From DASTRU01 sp035761045 (GTDB lineage: Bacteria; Pseudomonadota; Gammaproteobacteria; Burkholderiales; Burkholderiaceae_E): a DNA stretch of 7,501 bases. The DNA is taken from contig DASTRU010000149.1 in the NCBI GenBank assembly GCA_035761045.1, positions 1 to 7,501 of the forward strand. Reading direction: 5' to 3'. Shown here in pieces: positions 6,036 to 7,501 of the stretch (positions are counted from its first letter, which is position 1; the number at the start of each line of letters is the position of its first letter). The notes under the pieces are model-generated. The model searched no databases and was not told the origin of the DNA. It saw nothing but the letters and a program-made list of their open reading frames with translations. A program made the position numbers and the translations under genes.

Positions 6036-7501
6036 CGGCGGTAGAGCTCGATCCGCTCGCGCCGATCGGCCGCGCGTCGGCCTTCCCAAATTAGACGCCA
6101 ACGCTGAGTGTCGATATCGGGCAACGTCTCGGTGCTGCCGCGATGACGCAACAAATACCGGCACGATGCATCGCCAAAACGCAACCCGTTGAAGTACGCG
6201 AACGACGCGCGTTGCGGCAAACCGAATGGTTCGGCGTACACGCACGCCCCCGGGGGAACGCGCTTGGCCACTTCGGCGGACACGTAGCGATACGTTTTTA
6301 AATAATCGACGTACGGCAACGTCAGGGCGATCAATACCGTCCATACGAGCACCAACCCGCTCGAGGGCAACAAGGCGCTGCGCCAAAGCACCGCCGGCCG
6401 CGTGGCGACGCGCCAGCGCACGATCATCGCCCACGCCAGCGTCACGGCCAGCGCGATGCCGAATCCAACGACGCTGAACGTACCCTCGTACCCAGGCGCA
6501 ATGCGCGCGAAGTTCGCCGCCACCCGTGGCGGTAGCCCGAACGTAATGGCGAACCAGCAAAACCAAACGCCCAAGGCGAATAAGGAAAACGCGAGCAACG
6601 CGAACCAGTCGATGAGATTGGCCACGCTTCGCGACAGCGCCGGCAACCCGAACGCGCACAACATCAAAATCGGCGGCACGATCATCAGCATGGCGGTATC
6701 GCCGGGCGGTTGACCAAACGCAAAGAGCGACACCGCGCCCAGTGCTCCCGCGATCGCTACCGCGATATGCGGCGATCGCCATTGGCGGCGCCATGTCCAC
6801 GCCGCCAGAGCCGCAAGCGGCCACGCAGGCCACACAAACCACGGCAAATTACGCAGGTAATACAGCCAAACGGACGGCTGCGCGATCCATGTATTCCAAG
6901 ACGTTTGCGAAAGCCACGTCGATCGGAATTGTTCTCCTCCCGGCACCTTCGACATAGCAAACCACCATGCCGCAAGCGGAAGCACCGTGGTCATCACCGC
7001 GATAGGCACGAACCGTTTCGCCACCGCGCGCGCGCTTGGCGACAACAGCAGTAGCGCCACCATCGATACCGCGGGCATCAATAGGGCCGCGAAATTACGA
7101 GTCAGCACAAGCGCCGCGCTGGCCAATCCAAAAAACAACGCGCCGCGCACCGGCCGATCCAACGCGCGTATGAGCCCGAACAGCACGACGCACGTGGCGG
7201 CGAATTGCCCAATCTCGGCCGAGGATTCATGCGCCCGAACGAGCAGCCCCAAGGTTGCGATGGCGAGCAGCAAGCCGCTGTCGGCCAACACACGGCCGTA
7301 ATCCTTCGGCGCCGGATGGCCGCCAAACGCAAACTGCTGCGGTTGCGCTTCCGGTCTACGACCGAGCAAATAGGTGCCGTACCACACCGCCGCCGCGGCC
7401 ACCGCCATGGCCAGCAATGACGTCAAGCGCGCGACCTCATCTGGCGCGACGATCGCGCCCAACAATCGAATCAACGCGGCACCAAACCAATAGAACAACG
7501 G
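6032..7501 (-). CDS. GT-C family (ArnT/PMT-like) membrane glycosyltransferase, 5' end missing
   Basis: The visible 489 residues belong to a polytopic protein resembling the glycosyltransferase 39/ArnT group, which transfer sugars from polyprenyl-phosphate donors at the periplasmic face. The first visible residues, PLFYWFGAALIRLLG, match the PPLxYW-type segment that follows the first helix and catalytic loop, so the N-terminal helix and acidic catalytic residues lie beyond the right edge. The frame is open to position 7501. A TTG at 7498-7496 is an internal Leu codon, not a start. Many hydrophobic helices run to about residue 395. They are followed by a roughly 95-residue hydrophilic C-terminal domain with two cysteines (C419 and C446, counting the TTG codon as 1) that could form a periplasmic disulfide. 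Acceptor and donor are unknown; lipid A or glycan modification is plausible. The TAA stop overlaps the AEC stop. Confidence 0.85.
   Translation of the reverse strand, partial: PLFYWFGAALIRLLGAIVAPDEVARLTSLLAMAVAAAAVWYGTYLLGRRPEAQPQQFAFGGHPAPKDYGRVLADSGLLLAIATLGLLVRAHESSAEIGQFAATCVVLFGLIRALDRPVRGALFFGLASAALVLTRNFAALLMPAVSMVALLLLSPSARAVAKRFVPIAVMTTVLPLAAWWFAMSKVPGGEQFRSTWLSQTSWNTWIAQPSVWLYYLRNLPWFVWPAWPLAALAAWTWRRQWRSPHIAVAIAGALGAVSLFAFGQPPGDTAMLMIVPPILMLCAFGLPALSRSVANLIDWFALLAFSLFALGVWFCWFAITFGLPPRVAANFARIAPGYEGTFSVVGFGIALAVTLAWAMIVRWRVATRPAVLWRSALLPSSGLVLVWTVLIALTLPYVDYLKTYRYVSAEVAKRVPPGACVYAEPFGLPQRASFAYFNGLRFGDASCRYLLRHRGSTETLPDIDTQRWRLIWEGRRAADRRERIELYRR

Noticed and set aside
6021..6842. 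A 273-codon second frame on minus inside the glycosyltransferase gene
   Set aside because: Its product is Arg/Val-rich with no recognisable domain, and it overlaps the well-supported membrane protein frame on the same strand.
7496..7498. TTG as the start codon of the glycosyltransferase
   Set aside because: It sits inside the conserved PLFYW segment, the frame stays open to the window edge, and the family needs an N-terminal helix and catalytic loop before this point.

Overview
This window looks like ordinary chromosomal housekeeping DNA from a GC-rich betaproteobacterium, probably of the Burkholderiales. That is an inference from protein character (DnaX, RsgA, Orn), strong use of GCG and CGC codons, and gene order. 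No rRNA or other species marker is present. I see no phage genes, insertion sequences, CRISPR arrays or toxin-antitoxin pairs, and I do not think the window holds an undescribed multi-gene system.

Layout, left to right. Positions 1-1413 (minus) are the N-terminal 471 codons of dnaX (DNA polymerase III tau/gamma), running off the left edge. Just upstream of it, also on minus, is the small (4.5S-type) signal recognition particle RNA gene ffs (about 1450-1545), with a good -10 box at 1553-1558. Then comes a minus-strand gene block that reads, in transcription order, M48 Ste24-like membrane metallopeptidase (4480-3194), pterin-4a-carbinolamine dehydratase (3197-2856), ribosome-assembly GTPase RsgA (2835-1894) and a small DUF2007/zinc-ribbon protein (1897-1589). 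Two of the three junctions are 4-nt ATGA overlaps and the third is a 20-bp gap carrying a strong Shine-Dalgarno sequence, so this is very likely one operon.

A 73-bp divergent spacer (4481-4553) separates this operon from orn (oligoribonuclease, 4554-5144, plus), which is followed after 9 bp by an AEC-family transporter (5154-6035, plus). The transporter converges on a partial GT-C (ArnT/PMT-like) membrane glycosyltransferase (6032-7501, minus) whose 5' part lies beyond the right edge. The two stop codons overlap in the tetranucleotide TTAG.

Functionally the block covers DNA replication (dnaX), membrane protein targeting (ffs), 30S maturation (rsgA), the last step of RNA decay (orn), cofactor recycling (PCD) and membrane proteolysis (M48). 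The divergent orn/rsgA neighbourhood is also seen in Escherichia coli; here the M48 and PCD genes lie between them. Items most worth a second look are the DUF2007/zinc-ribbon protein coupled to RsgA, an NKxE instead of NKxD motif in RsgA, the promoter and compensatory base-pair change in the SRP RNA, and the terminator-less convergent overlap at 6032-6035.
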